A stretch of DNA of 43,788 bases from Pseudomonadota bacterium (GCA_021848325.1 JAJZUU010000020.1:1-43788), one strand, 5' to 3'. Positions 35,229 through 43,788 are shown, counted from the first letter of the stretch. Translations and numbers: made by a program. The notes: generated by a model from the letters alone, not told the origin.

Positions 35229-35446
35229 CGCGCTGCGCGCCGGTCCATGAAAGCAGCCGCTTGTCAAATGCAAAGGCTAAGACATTGTATAATATCAGCC
35301 ACCCTTCGATGGCGAGATTTCTGGACAGGCTCCCTTCCGGGGGAAGCCGGTTTGGGCGGGGATTATCGGAACCCGGCCGACAGCCCCGGCAACGCCTGGC
35401 CTCCAGCGGAATCTAGTCTGAGCCAATCCTATTTCCGGAGTCATTA

Positions 35447-35836
35447 ATGGCTGATAAGAACATGAAATTTCTGGTTGTCGACGATTTCTCCACCATGCGG
35501 AGAATCGTTCGCAATCTGCTTAAGGAACTGAATTTCACCAACGTCGACGAGGCCGAAGACGGGGTGGCGGCCCTGCACAAACTCCGCAGCGGCGGCATCG
35601 ATTTCGTCGTTTCCGACTGGAATATGCCCAATATGAACGGCCTGGAATTGCTCAAGGTCATCCGGGCGGATGCTTCACTGAAACATCTGCCGGTACTCAT
35701 GGTCACCGCGGAGGCGAAGAAGGAGAACATTATCGAGGCGGCGCAATCCGGTGCCAGCGGCTATGTGGTCAAGCCCTTTACGGCAGCAGTGCTGGAAGAG
35801 AAGCTGATCAAGATTTTTGAAAAGATGGGTAAGTGA
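35447..35836 (+). CDS. cheY: Chemotaxis response regulator CheY
   Basis: A 129-residue single-domain receiver. The acidic pair is D12/D13, the phospho-acceptor Asp57 lies in VVSDWNMP, Thr87 in MVTAEA and Lys109 in VVKPF. The family-typical start [20 protein letters not shown] leaves no doubt. CheY-P binds FliM/FliN and changes rotation. A GGAG sequence lies eight bases before the ATG. The 218-bp gap upstream holds a TATAAT hexamer (35288-35293) without a good -35, so a separate promoter for cheYZA is possible but unproved. Confidence 0.98.
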   Translation: MADKNMKFLVVDDFSTMRRIVRNLLKELNFTNVDEAEDGVAALHKLRSGGIDFVVSDWNMPNMNGLELLKVIRADASLKHLPVLMVTAEAKKENIIEAAQSGASGYVVKPFTAAVLEEKLIKIFEKMGK

Positions 35837-35847
35837 GGAGATATCCC

Positions 35848-36597
35848 GTGAGCAATGCTCCACAAGATAACGGCGACAACGAAGACCTGGAAGCCCTGTT
35901 CGACAGTATCGTGGCGGCCAACGCAACAGAGACCGTCAGCGCGCCGCCCCAGCATTTGCCTGCGGCGATGTCCTCTGGCACGAGTGAAGCCGCGAGCGAG
36001 GAGGTCTACTCGCGCATCGGCCAGATGACGCGGCGACTCCACGACACCCTGCGGCAGTTGGGGTACGACAAGAAGCTGGAGCAGGCGGTCGAAACCCTTC
36101 CGGATGCAAAGGATCGCCTGCAGTATATCGCGGCGATGACCGAGCAGGCGGCGGAGCGTGCCCTCAACGCCACGGAGATCGCCAAGCCGCTGCAGGAAAG
36201 GCTGCAGGCGGGGGCCACCGAACTTTCCCTGCGCTGGCAAAGGCTGTTCGACAAGCAATTGAGCATCGAAGATTTCAAGGACCTGGTGACCAAGACCAGG
36301 GACTACCTGGATGATGTCCCGAAACAGACCAAGGCAACCAGCGATCAGTTGCTGGAAATCATGATGGCCCAGGATTTTCAGGACCTGACCGGGCAGGTCA
36401 TCAAGAAGACCATCGATATGGCCCAGGATCTCGAGCAGCAAATGCTGCAACTGCTGCTTATGAGCACCCCCCTGGAAAAGAAAGCGGATGTCGGGTCCGG
36501 ACTGCTGAACGGCCCGGTAATCAACGCCGACGGGCGCACGGATGTGGTCACCAGCCAGCAGCAGGTGGATGATCTGCTGGAGAGCCTCGGGTTCTGA
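35848..36597 (+). CDS. cheZ: CheY-P phosphatase CheZ
   Basis: A 249-residue helical protein. The catalytic region is present (MMAQDFQDLTGQVIKKT, with the active-site Gln of QDLTGQ), and the C-terminal CheY-binding helix ends QQQVDDLLESLGF. It removes phosphate from CheY-P. The GTG at 35848 is chosen because GAGGAGA lies six bases upstream; another GTG at 35833 overlaps the cheY stop. It follows cheY by 11 bp. Confidence 0.96.
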   Translation: MSNAPQDNGDNEDLEALFDSIVAANATETVSAPPQHLPAAMSSGTSEAASEEVYSRIGQMTRRLHDTLRQLGYDKKLEQAVETLPDAKDRLQYIAAMTEQAAERALNATEIAKPLQERLQAGATELSLRWQRLFDKQLSIEDFKDLVTKTRDYLDDVPKQTKATSDQLLEIMMAQDFQDLTGQVIKKTIDMAQDLEQQMLQLLLMSTPLEKKADVGSGLLNGPVINADGRTDVVTSQQQVDDLLESLGF

Positions 36598-36687
36598 TAT
36601 TTTGGACGGAAACCGGTTGAGCGACGGGAAAAGGCTGCACCGCAAAGAACCCGTTCCCCGATCAATCCCCCTGGAAGGACACGCAAG

Positions 36688-38523
36688 ATGAGCGATTTCG
36701 CTGGAATGGAAGAGTTGCTGCAGGACTTCCTGATGGAAGCAACCGAGTTGTTGTCGGATGTGGACAATAAACTGGTTGAACTGGAGAAAAGGCCCAACGA
36801 TACGGCCCTGCTGAACGACATCTTCCGCGGGTTCCATACCATCAAGGGCGGGGCGGGTTTCTTGAACGCGAACCATCTGGTCGCGCTGTGCCACCGCACG
36901 GAAAACCTGTTCGACAAGCTGCGCAACGGGGAACTTCAGCTCAATCCGGAGATCATGGATGTCATCATGGCCGCAACCGGGATGGTGCGGGCCATGTTCG
37001 GATATCTCTCGCAGGAGCAACAGCCCACCCCGGCGGACGACGCGCTCCTGGCCGCACTGGACGCCGTGATTGCCGGCGAGAAGGCGGTGGTTTCCAGGCT
37101 GGACAAGAAGGGGCCGTCGGCCGCCACCCAAGGGTCTTCCGGCGAGCTGGAGTGGGATAAGCTTTATCACTCCCTGGTGCAGGAAACACCCGCGCCCCCG
37201 GCCCAAACAGCCGAAACGGCCGGCACCGCATTGGCAGCGCCCAACCCCATGGTAGCGGTTGAGCCGCGGCCCCATGTCCCCGCTAAACCGGCCAGCAGCC
37301 AGCAACAGCCCATCACCAAGGAAACCACCATCCGCGTCGATACTCACCGGCTGGATCAGGTATTGAACCTGTCCGGGGAGATCGGCCTCACCAAGAATCG
37401 TCTTACCTGCCTGAAGGCAAACATCCTGCAAGGGAAATCGGACAACGAGACGCTGCGGGCCCTGGACGAGGCGGTAAACCAGCTCGACCTGCTGGTCGGC
37501 GACCTGCAAAACGCCGTCATGAAAACCCGCATGCAGCCCATCGGCCGCCTGTTCCAGAAATACCCCAGGCTGGCGCGGGATCTGGCCCGGCAGTTGGGCA
37601 AGGACGTGGAACTGGTGATCACCGGGGAAGAAACCGAAATCGACAAGACCATGATCGAGGATCTGAACGATCCGCTGGTGCACCTGGTCAGGAATGCCGT
37701 CGATCACGGCGTGGAGAGCCCCGACGAACGCATCGCCGCCGGCAAGCCCGTCAAGAGCCTCCTTCAGCTCAGCGCAACCCAGGTGGGCGACCACATCATC
37801 ATCGAAATCACTGACGACGGCCACGGCATGCGCCCCGAGGTCATTCGCAACAAGGCGGTCGAAAAGGGGTTGATCGACATAGAAACGGCGAACACCCTGG
37901 ATGACCGGCAAAGCCTCAGCCTCATCCTCCTGCCCGGCTTTTCCACCAAACAGGAAATTTCCAGCGTTTCGGGCAGGGGGGTGGGTATGGATGTGGTCAA
38001 GACCAACATCCAGCGCCTGAACGGACGGGTCGACGTCAACTCCGTGCCGGGCAAGGGAAGCACCTTCACCATTTCGCTGCCGCTCACGCTGGCCATCCTG
38101 CCGGTGCTGGTGGTGCTGGTAGGCAAACAACCCTTTGCCGTGCCCCTGTCACTGGTGCGCGAAATCATCCCGATCGATCCGCAAAGCGTGCAGCAGGTCT
38201 CCGGAAAAGCCACCATGGTGGTGCGCGACGAAGTGCTTCCCATCCGTTCGCTGGCAAGCCTCATCGGGTGGCCCGAATCCCAGCGGCCTACCTTCGGGGT
38301 GCTCATGCATTCGGGAGAGGCCTCGTTCATCCTGGCCATCGACGGGTTCATCGGGCGCGACGACGTGGTCATCAAACCGCTCTCCGACATCAAGCCCAAA
38401 GGCGTGGCGGGCGCAACGCTGTCCGGCGACGGTTCGGTAGTGCTGGTACTGGATATGGAAGAGCTGCTGCTGGCCAGCACCGGTGCGACCCGTGCAACCT
38501 TGTTTGCCCGGGCCGTTGCATGA
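36688..38523 (+). CDS. cheA: Chemotaxis histidine kinase CheA, apparently without a P2 domain
   Basis: A 611-residue kinase. The HPt domain (1-110) has phospho-His50 in FHTIKGGAGF. A Pro/Ala/Gln-rich linker (about 135-210) takes the place of the globular P2 CheY-binding domain. The dimerisation domain (IRVDTHRLDQVLNLSGEIGL), the HATPase domain (HLVRNAVDHGVE, DDGHGM, GRGVGMDVV) and a C-terminal CheW-like domain (about 465-600) follow. CheA autophosphorylates under receptor control and feeds CheY and CheV. A GGAAGGA Shine-Dalgarno sequence precedes the ATG. It is the last of cheY-cheZ-cheA. Confidence 0.96.
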   Translation: MSDFAGMEELLQDFLMEATELLSDVDNKLVELEKRPNDTALLNDIFRGFHTIKGGAGFLNANHLVALCHRTENLFDKLRNGELQLNPEIMDVIMAATGMVRAMFGYLSQEQQPTPADDALLAALDAVIAGEKAVVSRLDKKGPSAATQGSSGELEWDKLYHSLVQETPAPPAQTAETAGTALAAPNPMVAVEPRPHVPAKPASSQQQPITKETTIRVDTHRLDQVLNLSGEIGLTKNRLTCLKANILQGKSDNETLRALDEAVNQLDLLVGDLQNAVMKTRMQPIGRLFQKYPRLARDLARQLGKDVELVITGEETEIDKTMIEDLNDPLVHLVRNAVDHGVESPDERIAAGKPVKSLLQLSATQVGDHIIIEITDDGHGMRPEVIRNKAVEKGLIDIETANTLDDRQSLSLILLPGFSTKQEISSVSGRGVGMDVVKTNIQRLNGRVDVNSVPGKGSTFTISLPLTLAILPVLVVLVGKQPFAVPLSLVREIIPIDPQSVQQVSGKATMVVRDEVLPIRSLASLIGWPESQRPTFGVLMHSGEASFILAIDGFIGRDDVVIKPLSDIKPKGVAGATLSGDGSVVLVLDMEELLLASTGATRATLFARAVA

Positions 38524-38558
38524 CACGGCCGGACTTGCGGCGGACGGCCCCGCGACGT

Positions 38559-38582
38559 GCCGTCAGTTGCTGCCCTGACGGC
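38559..38582 (+). other. Stem-loop after cheA
   Basis: GCCGTCAG, loop, CTGACGGC gives a perfect 8-bp stem 36 bp beyond the cheA stop, but no T-run follows. It may protect the mRNA 3' end or act with Rho. Confidence 0.5.
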
Positions 38583-38735
38583 CTTGGGCAAGAGAGTGAC
38601 AGGCTGTGGTCATTTGCTTGGAGGTAAAGTGTCGATAACACGTTTTACCGACCGCACCCCCGCATTTTCCGGGGCAAGCACGTTCCGTGCGCAACGCGCG
38701 GTGCCGGTATCCAATCCTTGACCCATATTTTTCCC

Positions 38736-39947
38736 ATGCACGACCACGCTTATATCGGACGTCGGCCCATCGTCGACAGGCAGCAAAACATCGTCGGCTA
38801 CGAGTTGTTGTTCAGGCATTGTGCCGACGCCGCAGAGGCCTCCGGCGACCCCGGGGCGGAGATCAGCGTCTTGGTCAATGCCCTCGGCAACATGGGCACG
38901 GAATGGCTGCTGGGGGACAAGTGGGCCTTCATCAATGTCGGGGACCCCACCCTGGAAAACGAGTTCCTGGAGTTGCTGCCGGCCAAGAGCATCGTGCTGC
39001 AGATCCCGGAGCCGGTGGCCCCCTCTCCGGAACTGCTGAAACGCTGCCGCGAATTGCGCGCCAAGGGTTTCACCCTGGCCTTGAGCGACTTCGAACACAG
39101 CCCCGATACCGCCCCTTTATTGGAACTGGTGGATTACGTGAAACTGGACGCGCAGCGCCTCGGGCCGGCCAAGACTGCGGAAACGGTCAGCCTCCTGACC
39201 GACTCCTCCGTCAAACTGATTGCCGGAAAGGTCGAAACCAAGAAGGAATTCAACGCCTCCAAGGATATGGGGTTCGGCTATTTCCAGGGGTTCTATTTCG
39301 CCCATCCGGAAACCATGGCCGCAAAGATCATCAACCCGGCCCACGCGAACGTCCTGACCCTGCTCAATCAAGTGCGCAACAACGCCGAGGTCAAAGAGAT
39401 CGAGCTCGCCTTCAAGCGGGATGTGGCGCTCTCCTTCAAGCTGTTGCGTTACATCAACTCGGTGGGTTTCGGCCTCTCCTGCGAGATTCAGTCGATCCGC
39501 CACGCCGTGGCCATCCTCGGTTATTCGCAGTTGTATCGCTGGCTGACCCTGCTTCTGGCGACGGCCGGCAGCGGCGAATCCGCGCCCCCCGCCCTGACCA
39601 AGACGGCGGTGACCCGCGGACGGCTGACGGAGTTGCTGGGCCAGGATTATCTGGAACAGGCGGACCGGGACAATCTGTTCATCGTAGGGGTGTTTTCCCT
39701 GTTGGACGCGATGCTGGAAATGCCCATGGAGACCGTCCTGGAGAAGCTCGCCCTGCCGGAGGCCATTTCCGATGCGCTGCTATCCCGGCAAGGCATATAC
39801 GGACCGTTCCTGGAACTGTCCGAGACCTGCGAGTGCCCGGAGTCGGGGCGTATCGAGGAGCTGGCGGCACGGCTGCAGATCGAGCCGGCACAGGTCAACC
39901 AGGCCCACTTGGCCGCCCTGGCCTGGGTCGAGAAGGTGGGGATATAG
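38736..39947 (+). CDS. EAL-HDOD signalling protein with degenerate EAL domain
   Basis: About 403 residues in the YuxH family. The N-terminal part resembles a c-di-GMP phosphodiesterase (YIGRRPIVDRQQNIVGYELL), but the EAL triad reads ELL and the other catalytic acids are not conserved as a set, so it is probably inactive. A C-terminal HDOD domain (about 195-390) has LLNQVRNNAEVKEIE, LSFKLLRYINSVGF and IQSIRHAVAILGY. Proteins of this design, such as Vibrio CdgJ, affect motility. The ATG at 38736 is preferred; a TTG at 38718 would add six residues. It directly follows the chemotaxis genes but has a 212-bp gap before it. Confidence 0.88.
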   Translation: MHDHAYIGRRPIVDRQQNIVGYELLFRHCADAAEASGDPGAEISVLVNALGNMGTEWLLGDKWAFINVGDPTLENEFLELLPAKSIVLQIPEPVAPSPELLKRCRELRAKGFTLALSDFEHSPDTAPLLELVDYVKLDAQRLGPAKTAETVSLLTDSSVKLIAGKVETKKEFNASKDMGFGYFQGFYFAHPETMAAKIINPAHANVLTLLNQVRNNAEVKEIELAFKRDVALSFKLLRYINSVGFGLSCEIQSIRHAVAILGYSQLYRWLTLLLATAGSGESAPPALTKTAVTRGRLTELLGQDYLEQADRDNLFIVGVFSLLDAMLEMPMETVLEKLALPEAISDALLSRQGIYGPFLELSETCECPESGRIEELAARLQIEPAQVNQAHLAALAWVEKVGI

Positions 39948-39963
39948 ATCGGTCACCCCGGGG

Positions 39964-40416
39964 TCACAGCAGTTCGGGAGACATCACCGCGCGCAACACG
40001 ATCTGCGCCTCGTCTTGCCGGGCCCGGTTGCTGAACCACCAGATGCCGCCTTTCTTGACGCTCCAGTTCCCCTCTTTGCCGGCGAGCAGCCGCGCCGCCA
40101 CCTGACCGAAGGTGGGCTGATGCCCCACCACCACCACGGTCCCGTCGCCATCCGGCCAACCGGCGGCATCCAGCACCGAGCCCGCGGATGCACCGGGGCC
40201 CACCGCGCCGGACGTCTCGAACTTCTTCGCCAACTTGCCCGCCGTCTGCCGGGTGCGCTGGGTCGGACTGGCCAGGACCACGAAATCCTTCGGCAGCCGC
40301 GCCTTCAGCCACTGCGCGACCAGGGCGGCCTGCTTCTCCCCCTTTGCCGTGAGCTTCCTGGCCTCGTCGGGGAAACCGTCCTCGGCCTCTGCATGACGCC
40401 ACAAAATCAAATCCAT
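39964..40416 (-). CDS. sixA: Histidine phosphatase, SixA family
   Basis: A 150-residue phosphohistidine phosphatase. The RHG-type motif is present at the very start (MDLILWRHAEAED), with the second site in SPTQRTRQTA and the catalytic His in VVVGHQPTFG. SixA removes phosphate from His-phosphorylated proteins such as HPt domains or NPr. The ATG at 40416 has a strong GGAGGAG Shine-Dalgarno sequence. It follows the polyphosphate phosphotransferase gene by about 75 bp on the same strand. Its target here is not evident. Confidence 0.9.
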   Translation of the reverse strand: MDLILWRHAEAEDGFPDEARKLTAKGEKQAALVAQWLKARLPKDFVVLASPTQRTRQTAGKLAKKFETSGAVGPGASAGSVLDAAGWPDGDGTVVVVGHQPTFGQVAARLLAGKEGNWSVKKGGIWWFSNRARQDEAQIVLRAVMSPELL

Positions 40417-40490
40417 TGCCGCTCCTCCCTCGGCCAGTCGCAAAACGGACGCCTCCGCCTCATCGCTACCCATTTCCTTGGAACCAGGGG

Positions 40491-41978
40491 CTACAGCCGC
40501 GCCAGCGCCGACTCAAGGCGGTCGCACGCCGTTTTCAGCACCTTGATGCGCGCATAGTATTTGTCATTGGCCTCCACCAGCGTCCAGTCGGCGATCTCCG
40601 TGCTGGTGCGGTCCACCATGTCGCACACGGCGAGTTCGTAGGCGTCCCACTTCTCCCGGTTGCGCCAGTCCTCCGGGGTGATCTTGTAGCGCTTGTAGCC
40701 GGTCTTCTGGCGCTCCTCGAAGCGTTTTTGCTGCTCCTCCTTGCTGATGGCCAGCCAGAACTTGAGCACCACCGTGTTGTTCCTGACCAGTTGCTCCTCG
40801 AAGTCGTTGATCTCGCCGTAGGCCCGCATCCATTCGGCCTGGGCGGCCAGGCCTTCGACCCGCTCCACCAGGACCCGTCCATACCATGAGCGGTCGAAGA
40901 TCAAGACTGCCCCCGGCGGCGGCACCTGCCTCCAGAAACGCCACAGGTAGGGTTGCGCCCGCTCCTCCTCGGTCGGCGCCGCGATCGGGACCACCTGGTA
41001 CTGCCTCGCATCCAGCGCCCGGGTGATGCGCCGGATGCTCCCTCCCTTGCCGGCGGCGTCGTTGCCCTCGAACACCAACACCATGGACACCTGTTTGAAC
41101 CTGGGGTCGCGGGTCAGCATGTTGATCCTGCCCTGGCACTTGGCAAGCTCCCTCTCGTAGGTTCGCTTGTCCAGCTTGAGCGAGAGATCCAGGGTGCGCA
41201 GCAGGTTCAGGTTGTCTATGGCCGGCAGCAGGGGCGGCGCGTGGATTCTCCTGCCCTTGCCCTCTTTCAGCGCGAGCCGCTTGCGGATGGCCTCCAGGAT
41301 CATCCGGCCCACGGTCAGCCCGCGGTAGCGCGCGTCGCTGCCCTCGACGATGAACCACGGGGCCACGGCGGTGCTGGTCTGGCGCAGGGCGCGCTCCGCC
41401 ACCCGGGCGAGCTTGTCGTACAGTTTATGGTGCTCCCAGTCGCTGTCGGTGACCCGCCAGCGGGTCGCGGGGGCCTTTTCCAGGGCTTTCAGCCGCGCCT
41501 TCTGCTTTTCCTTGGACAGGTGCAACCAGAACTTCAATACCAGCACGTTCTCGTCGGTAAGCATCTTCTCGAAGCGCACGTTATGCTCCATGCACTGGTC
41601 CAACTCGGCATTCTTGATCTTGCCGTACACCCGCCCCATGATGGGGTCCCAATACCAGCAGCCGCTGAACACCCCGATTTTCCCTTTCGGGGGCAGGACG
41701 CGCCAGAACCGCCACATGGGCGGGCGCTGGCGCTCCTCGTCGGTGGGCTCGCCCACGGCGCGGGTGCGGATGTGGCGCGGGTCCATCCACTCGTTGATCA
41801 AGTTGAGGGTATCCCCCTTGCCCGCCCCGTCGACCCCGGCGATCAGGATCACCACGGAAAATTCCGCCGATTCCAGCAGATTGTACTGGGCGTCCAGCAG
41901 CGCCTCGCGCAGGGCGGGCACTTCCTTGTCGTAGGAGGCCTTGTCGATCTTGTGTCCGATTTCTGCGGATTCAAACAT
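40491..41978 (-). CDS. pap: Polyphosphate:AMP phosphotransferase, two-domain PPK2 family
   Basis: A 495-residue protein of two fused PPK2 domains. Each has a Walker A motif: GVDGAGKGD near residue 48 and GNDAAGKGG near residue 308. The second domain has the full lid and catalytic motif FDRSWYGR; the matching place in the first reads FSGCWYWD, so the N-terminal half is probably structural. The fused type (class II PPK2, PAP) phosphorylates AMP to ADP with polyphosphate. A GGGAGAG Shine-Dalgarno sequence precedes the ATG. Next to a CYTH-CHAD gene, it points to polyphosphate use. Confidence 0.94.
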   Translation of the reverse strand: MFESAEIGHKIDKASYDKEVPALREALLDAQYNLLESAEFSVVILIAGVDGAGKGDTLNLINEWMDPRHIRTRAVGEPTDEERQRPPMWRFWRVLPPKGKIGVFSGCWYWDPIMGRVYGKIKNAELDQCMEHNVRFEKMLTDENVLVLKFWLHLSKEKQKARLKALEKAPATRWRVTDSDWEHHKLYDKLARVAERALRQTSTAVAPWFIVEGSDARYRGLTVGRMILEAIRKRLALKEGKGRRIHAPPLLPAIDNLNLLRTLDLSLKLDKRTYERELAKCQGRINMLTRDPRFKQVSMVLVFEGNDAAGKGGSIRRITRALDARQYQVVPIAAPTEEERAQPYLWRFWRQVPPPGAVLIFDRSWYGRVLVERVEGLAAQAEWMRAYGEINDFEEQLVRNNTVVLKFWLAISKEEQQKRFEERQKTGYKRYKITPEDWRNREKWDAYELAVCDMVDRTSTEIADWTLVEANDKYYARIKVLKTACDRLESALARL

Positions 41979-42044
41979 GCTTTGCTATCTCTCCCGGTGG
42001 GTTGTCGTTTTTGTGAGCAGGCAAGGGCTGTCGGCTCAGGCTCG

Positions 42045-43565
42045 CTACCAGAACGCCCTGCTCTGCTTGAAGTTGCCCCATGCCTTACCCATTTTTCGGA
42101 GTTCTTGGGCCGCGCGGCATTCCACCCAGCCTGCCACGATGCCCCGAGCCTCGGCCGCCGCAAGATCGCGGCGGGGGAGCTCGATCCCGTCCAGCAGGGA
42201 ACGGGTCACCGCGGCGTCATTGAGCAAGCCGAGGCGGTCCTGCAACGCGGTCAGCGCCTTCAGGTAAGGGTCAACCGCCTTGCGCGGGTACAGCCCGGCA
42301 AAGAACTCCAGCGAGTAGCGCATTTTTTTTGCGGCGATGCGCAACCTGTGCCGCTCGCCCGCATCGAGGCCGGCCAGCCCTTTCCCCCGCTTCACTATCT
42401 GCCGGTGCCGCGTGCGCAGCAGATCGCGGGCAAGACCCGTCACCGGCCCCGCCCCTGGCGCCCCCGGGGACCTGCCCCAGCGCTCCGCGGCAAGCCAGCC
42501 CCCAAAGGCGAGCACCAGCCGGGTATAGCGCTGGGAGCCCACCGCCTCGCGGGCGGTTTGACGGGAGGCGTCGCGCAGCCCGAGAACCTCCCGCCGCAGT
42601 GCGGCCAGGCCGGAATGATCGGAAAAATGCGCCAGGATCGGAGGCAAGGTCTCCCCCAGAAAGACATCCCAGTCCCGCGCCGGGCCGAATTCCGACATGA
42701 GCCAGCGCAACCCCTCGGAAATCTCGGCGGGGGGCGCCTCCGCGGCAACCGAGCCAGCCAGGCGCAATGCGGAAAGGAGGCGGCGCACGGCCACCCGCAT
42801 CTGGTGGAGGCTCTCGGGAACGGCCCCGTAGAGCACCCCGTTTGCGTTGTCCTGGAGGTGGGTCAGGCACTCCCACAGGATCTCCCGCAGCGCCTCATTC
42901 GCGCCCATGCGCCGGGAAAGCCGCGGCGGCGCGGCCCTGAGCACCGGCGGGCCGGCCGGGTTGAGCAGGCCGTAGCCCCGGTCCGCCTTGCTTCTGTTCT
43001 CGATGCGCAAGGGAATGTCCTGCTGCAGCTCCAGGGCGAACTCGAACAGCCGGGCGGTGCTGCCCGCCTTCAATTCCAGTTCCAGTTCTCCGATGGCTGC
43101 ACGGCCATCGCCCGCCCTGATCTCTCCCAGGTCCAGGGCCAGTTCCACCCGCTCCCCTTGGGGAAACTCCAACAGCCAGGCGGTGCGCCAAAAGTCGGTG
43201 ACGAAGGCGGGACGAAGCCTGTGCCGCAATTCTCGGGTGAACAGCCGGAGCAAGCCGGGGTCGACGATCTTGTCGAAGTCGGGCACATTGGCGGCCACCC
43301 GGGCCTCGACCTCTTCGCGCTGGTGCAGTCCCGCCTGCACCCGCCCGCCGCCCTTCACGGTCTGGGTCCAGCGCGAGCCCGCCCGGCGCAGGCGCAATGC
43401 CACGCCGTTGCGGCGCAGATCCTGCTCCGGCGTATCGAAGTACACGCTGTGGAGCTTTTGCCTGACAGGTTTCGACCCGCACAAGGATTTCACCAGCGGG
43501 TGGCGCCTCAGCTTTGCCAGGCTTGCGCGGTCGATCAGTAGTTTCAGCTCGATCTCGGTGCCCAT
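42045..43565 (-). CDS. CYTH-CHAD domain protein, polyphosphate-associated
   Basis: A 506-residue protein. The N-terminal CYTH domain (about 1-200) has the ExExK signature in EIELKL and the tunnel residues of VYFDTP and ALRLRR; such domains hydrolyse triphosphates or inorganic triphosphate. The C-terminal CHAD domain (about 225-490) has conserved histidines in SLHQMRVAVRRL and RHRLRIAAKKMRYSLEF, and CHAD domains bind polyphosphate granules. It lies 66 bp upstream of the polyphosphate:AMP phosphotransferase, so a joint role in polyphosphate turnover is likely. Confidence 0.94.
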   Translation of the reverse strand: MGTEIELKLLIDRASLAKLRRHPLVKSLCGSKPVRQKLHSVYFDTPEQDLRRNGVALRLRRAGSRWTQTVKGGGRVQAGLHQREEVEARVAANVPDFDKIVDPGLLRLFTRELRHRLRPAFVTDFWRTAWLLEFPQGERVELALDLGEIRAGDGRAAIGELELELKAGSTARLFEFALELQQDIPLRIENRSKADRGYGLLNPAGPPVLRAAPPRLSRRMGANEALREILWECLTHLQDNANGVLYGAVPESLHQMRVAVRRLLSALRLAGSVAAEAPPAEISEGLRWLMSEFGPARDWDVFLGETLPPILAHFSDHSGLAALRREVLGLRDASRQTAREAVGSQRYTRLVLAFGGWLAAERWGRSPGAPGAGPVTGLARDLLRTRHRQIVKRGKGLAGLDAGERHRLRIAAKKMRYSLEFFAGLYPRKAVDPYLKALTALQDRLGLLNDAAVTRSLLDGIELPRRDLAAAEARGIVAGWVECRAAQELRKMGKAWGNFKQSRAFW

Positions 43566-43647
43566 GCGCTATTATTGTCCGGGCATGATAGATAGACAAA
43601 CGCTTTTTGCGGTAACATACCGCCGGGAATAAAGCACAAGCGCCGTT

Positions 43648-43788
43648 AGGCGTCGAGAAATAATAAGTTGGACATTTGTTGCGGCGAATCCGCGATGGAT
43701 GCAAGGCGCGAGCCGCGGCCAATGGTCATTCCATTGGCAAGGCTCGCAACGCCGCAGACGCGCGGATTCGCCGCAACCCTCCGGGCCG
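43648..43788. mobile_element. Repeat family copy C, cut off by the right edge
   Basis: Starts with the same terminus (AGGCGTCGAGAAATAATAAG then TTGGACATTTG) and runs 141 bp to the window end. It matches copy B (20937-21077) with four substitutions, including the nested hairpin arms. It lies 82 bp upstream of the CYTH-CHAD gene. The far end is not seen. Confidence 0.92.

Noticed and set aside
35761..38130. 789-codon minus-strand open frame
   Set aside because: Antisense of cheY, cheZ and cheA; no protein family fits.
38630..38670. Sigma-28 promoter for the EAL-HDOD gene (TAAAGTGT ... TACCGACC)
   Set aside because: Spacing is 13 bp and the -10 lacks GCCGAT; the sequence is better seen as an imperfect palindrome.
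40953..43541. 862-codon plus-strand open frame
   Set aside because: It lies antisense to the polyphosphate phosphotransferase and CYTH-CHAD genes, which are both certain; it is a high-GC shadow.
1..43788. CRISPR array, prophage, rRNA operon or toxin-antitoxin pair
   Set aside because: No regularly spaced direct repeats, phage genes, rRNA or recognisable toxin-antitoxin genes were seen.

Overview
The window is about 43.8 kb of GC-rich, gene-dense chromosome from a motile Gram-negative bacterium. It most resembles a Betaproteobacterium, perhaps of the Nitrosomonadales/Sulfuricella type. This rests on the trmJ-cysE-iscR-iscS order divergent from suhB, on dapA-bamC, on a class II (B12-dependent) ribonucleotide reductase, and on a sigma-54/FleSR-type flagellar cascade. 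The placement is inference; there is no rRNA in the window.

Layout. (1) 1-3389, minus strand: iron-sulfur and cysteine genes (trmJ, cysE, iscR, two cysteine desulfurases). IscR-type operator/promoter sequences lie in front of both cysE and iscR. (2) 3449-7833: suhB and mutS, converging on a slyD-bcp pair. (3) 7834-8730: a 0.9 kb non-coding stretch with an unidentified pseudoknotted RNA-like segment, a 170-bp MITE-like element and further inverted repeats. (4) 8731-14096: a small Ala/Pro-rich lipoprotein, then on the minus strand a metallo-beta-lactamase hydrolase, bamC, dapA, nrdJ and a small unknown gene. (5) 14284-29757, minus strand: a nearly continuous flagellar cluster, read in transcription order as fleS-fleR, fliE, fliF-G-H-I, fliJ-K and fliL-M-N-O-P-Q-R. 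A near-perfect sigma-54 promoter precedes fliE. (6) 29940-39947, plus strand: chemotaxis genes, namely a cytosolic zinc-binding-domain receptor, a membrane receptor, two cheV, cheY, cheZ and cheA, then a degenerate EAL-HDOD regulator. Sigma-28 promoters are visible. (7) 39964-43565, minus strand: sixA-like phosphatase, two-domain polyphosphate:AMP phosphotransferase and a CYTH-CHAD protein, a probable polyphosphate group.

How it works together. FleS/FleR should activate sigma-54 at fliE to build the basal body, C-ring and type III export apparatus (FliE to FliR). Sigma-28 promoters then fire the chemotaxis genes, whose CheA/CheY/CheZ/CheV output acts on the FliM/FliN switch encoded a few kb away.

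The most unusual content is mobile or non-coding. One repeat family (ends AGGCGTCGAGAAA...) occurs three times: a complete 268-bp copy between fliI and fliJ, a 54-bp end-to-end hairpin remnant before fliL, and a copy cut off by the right edge. The full copy supplies the fliI stop codon. The ends of two copies carry short open frames that run into, or stop just before, the next flagellar gene. The bcp-lipoprotein gap holds an unidentified candidate structured RNA. Many long antisense open frames are high-GC shadows and are left out.
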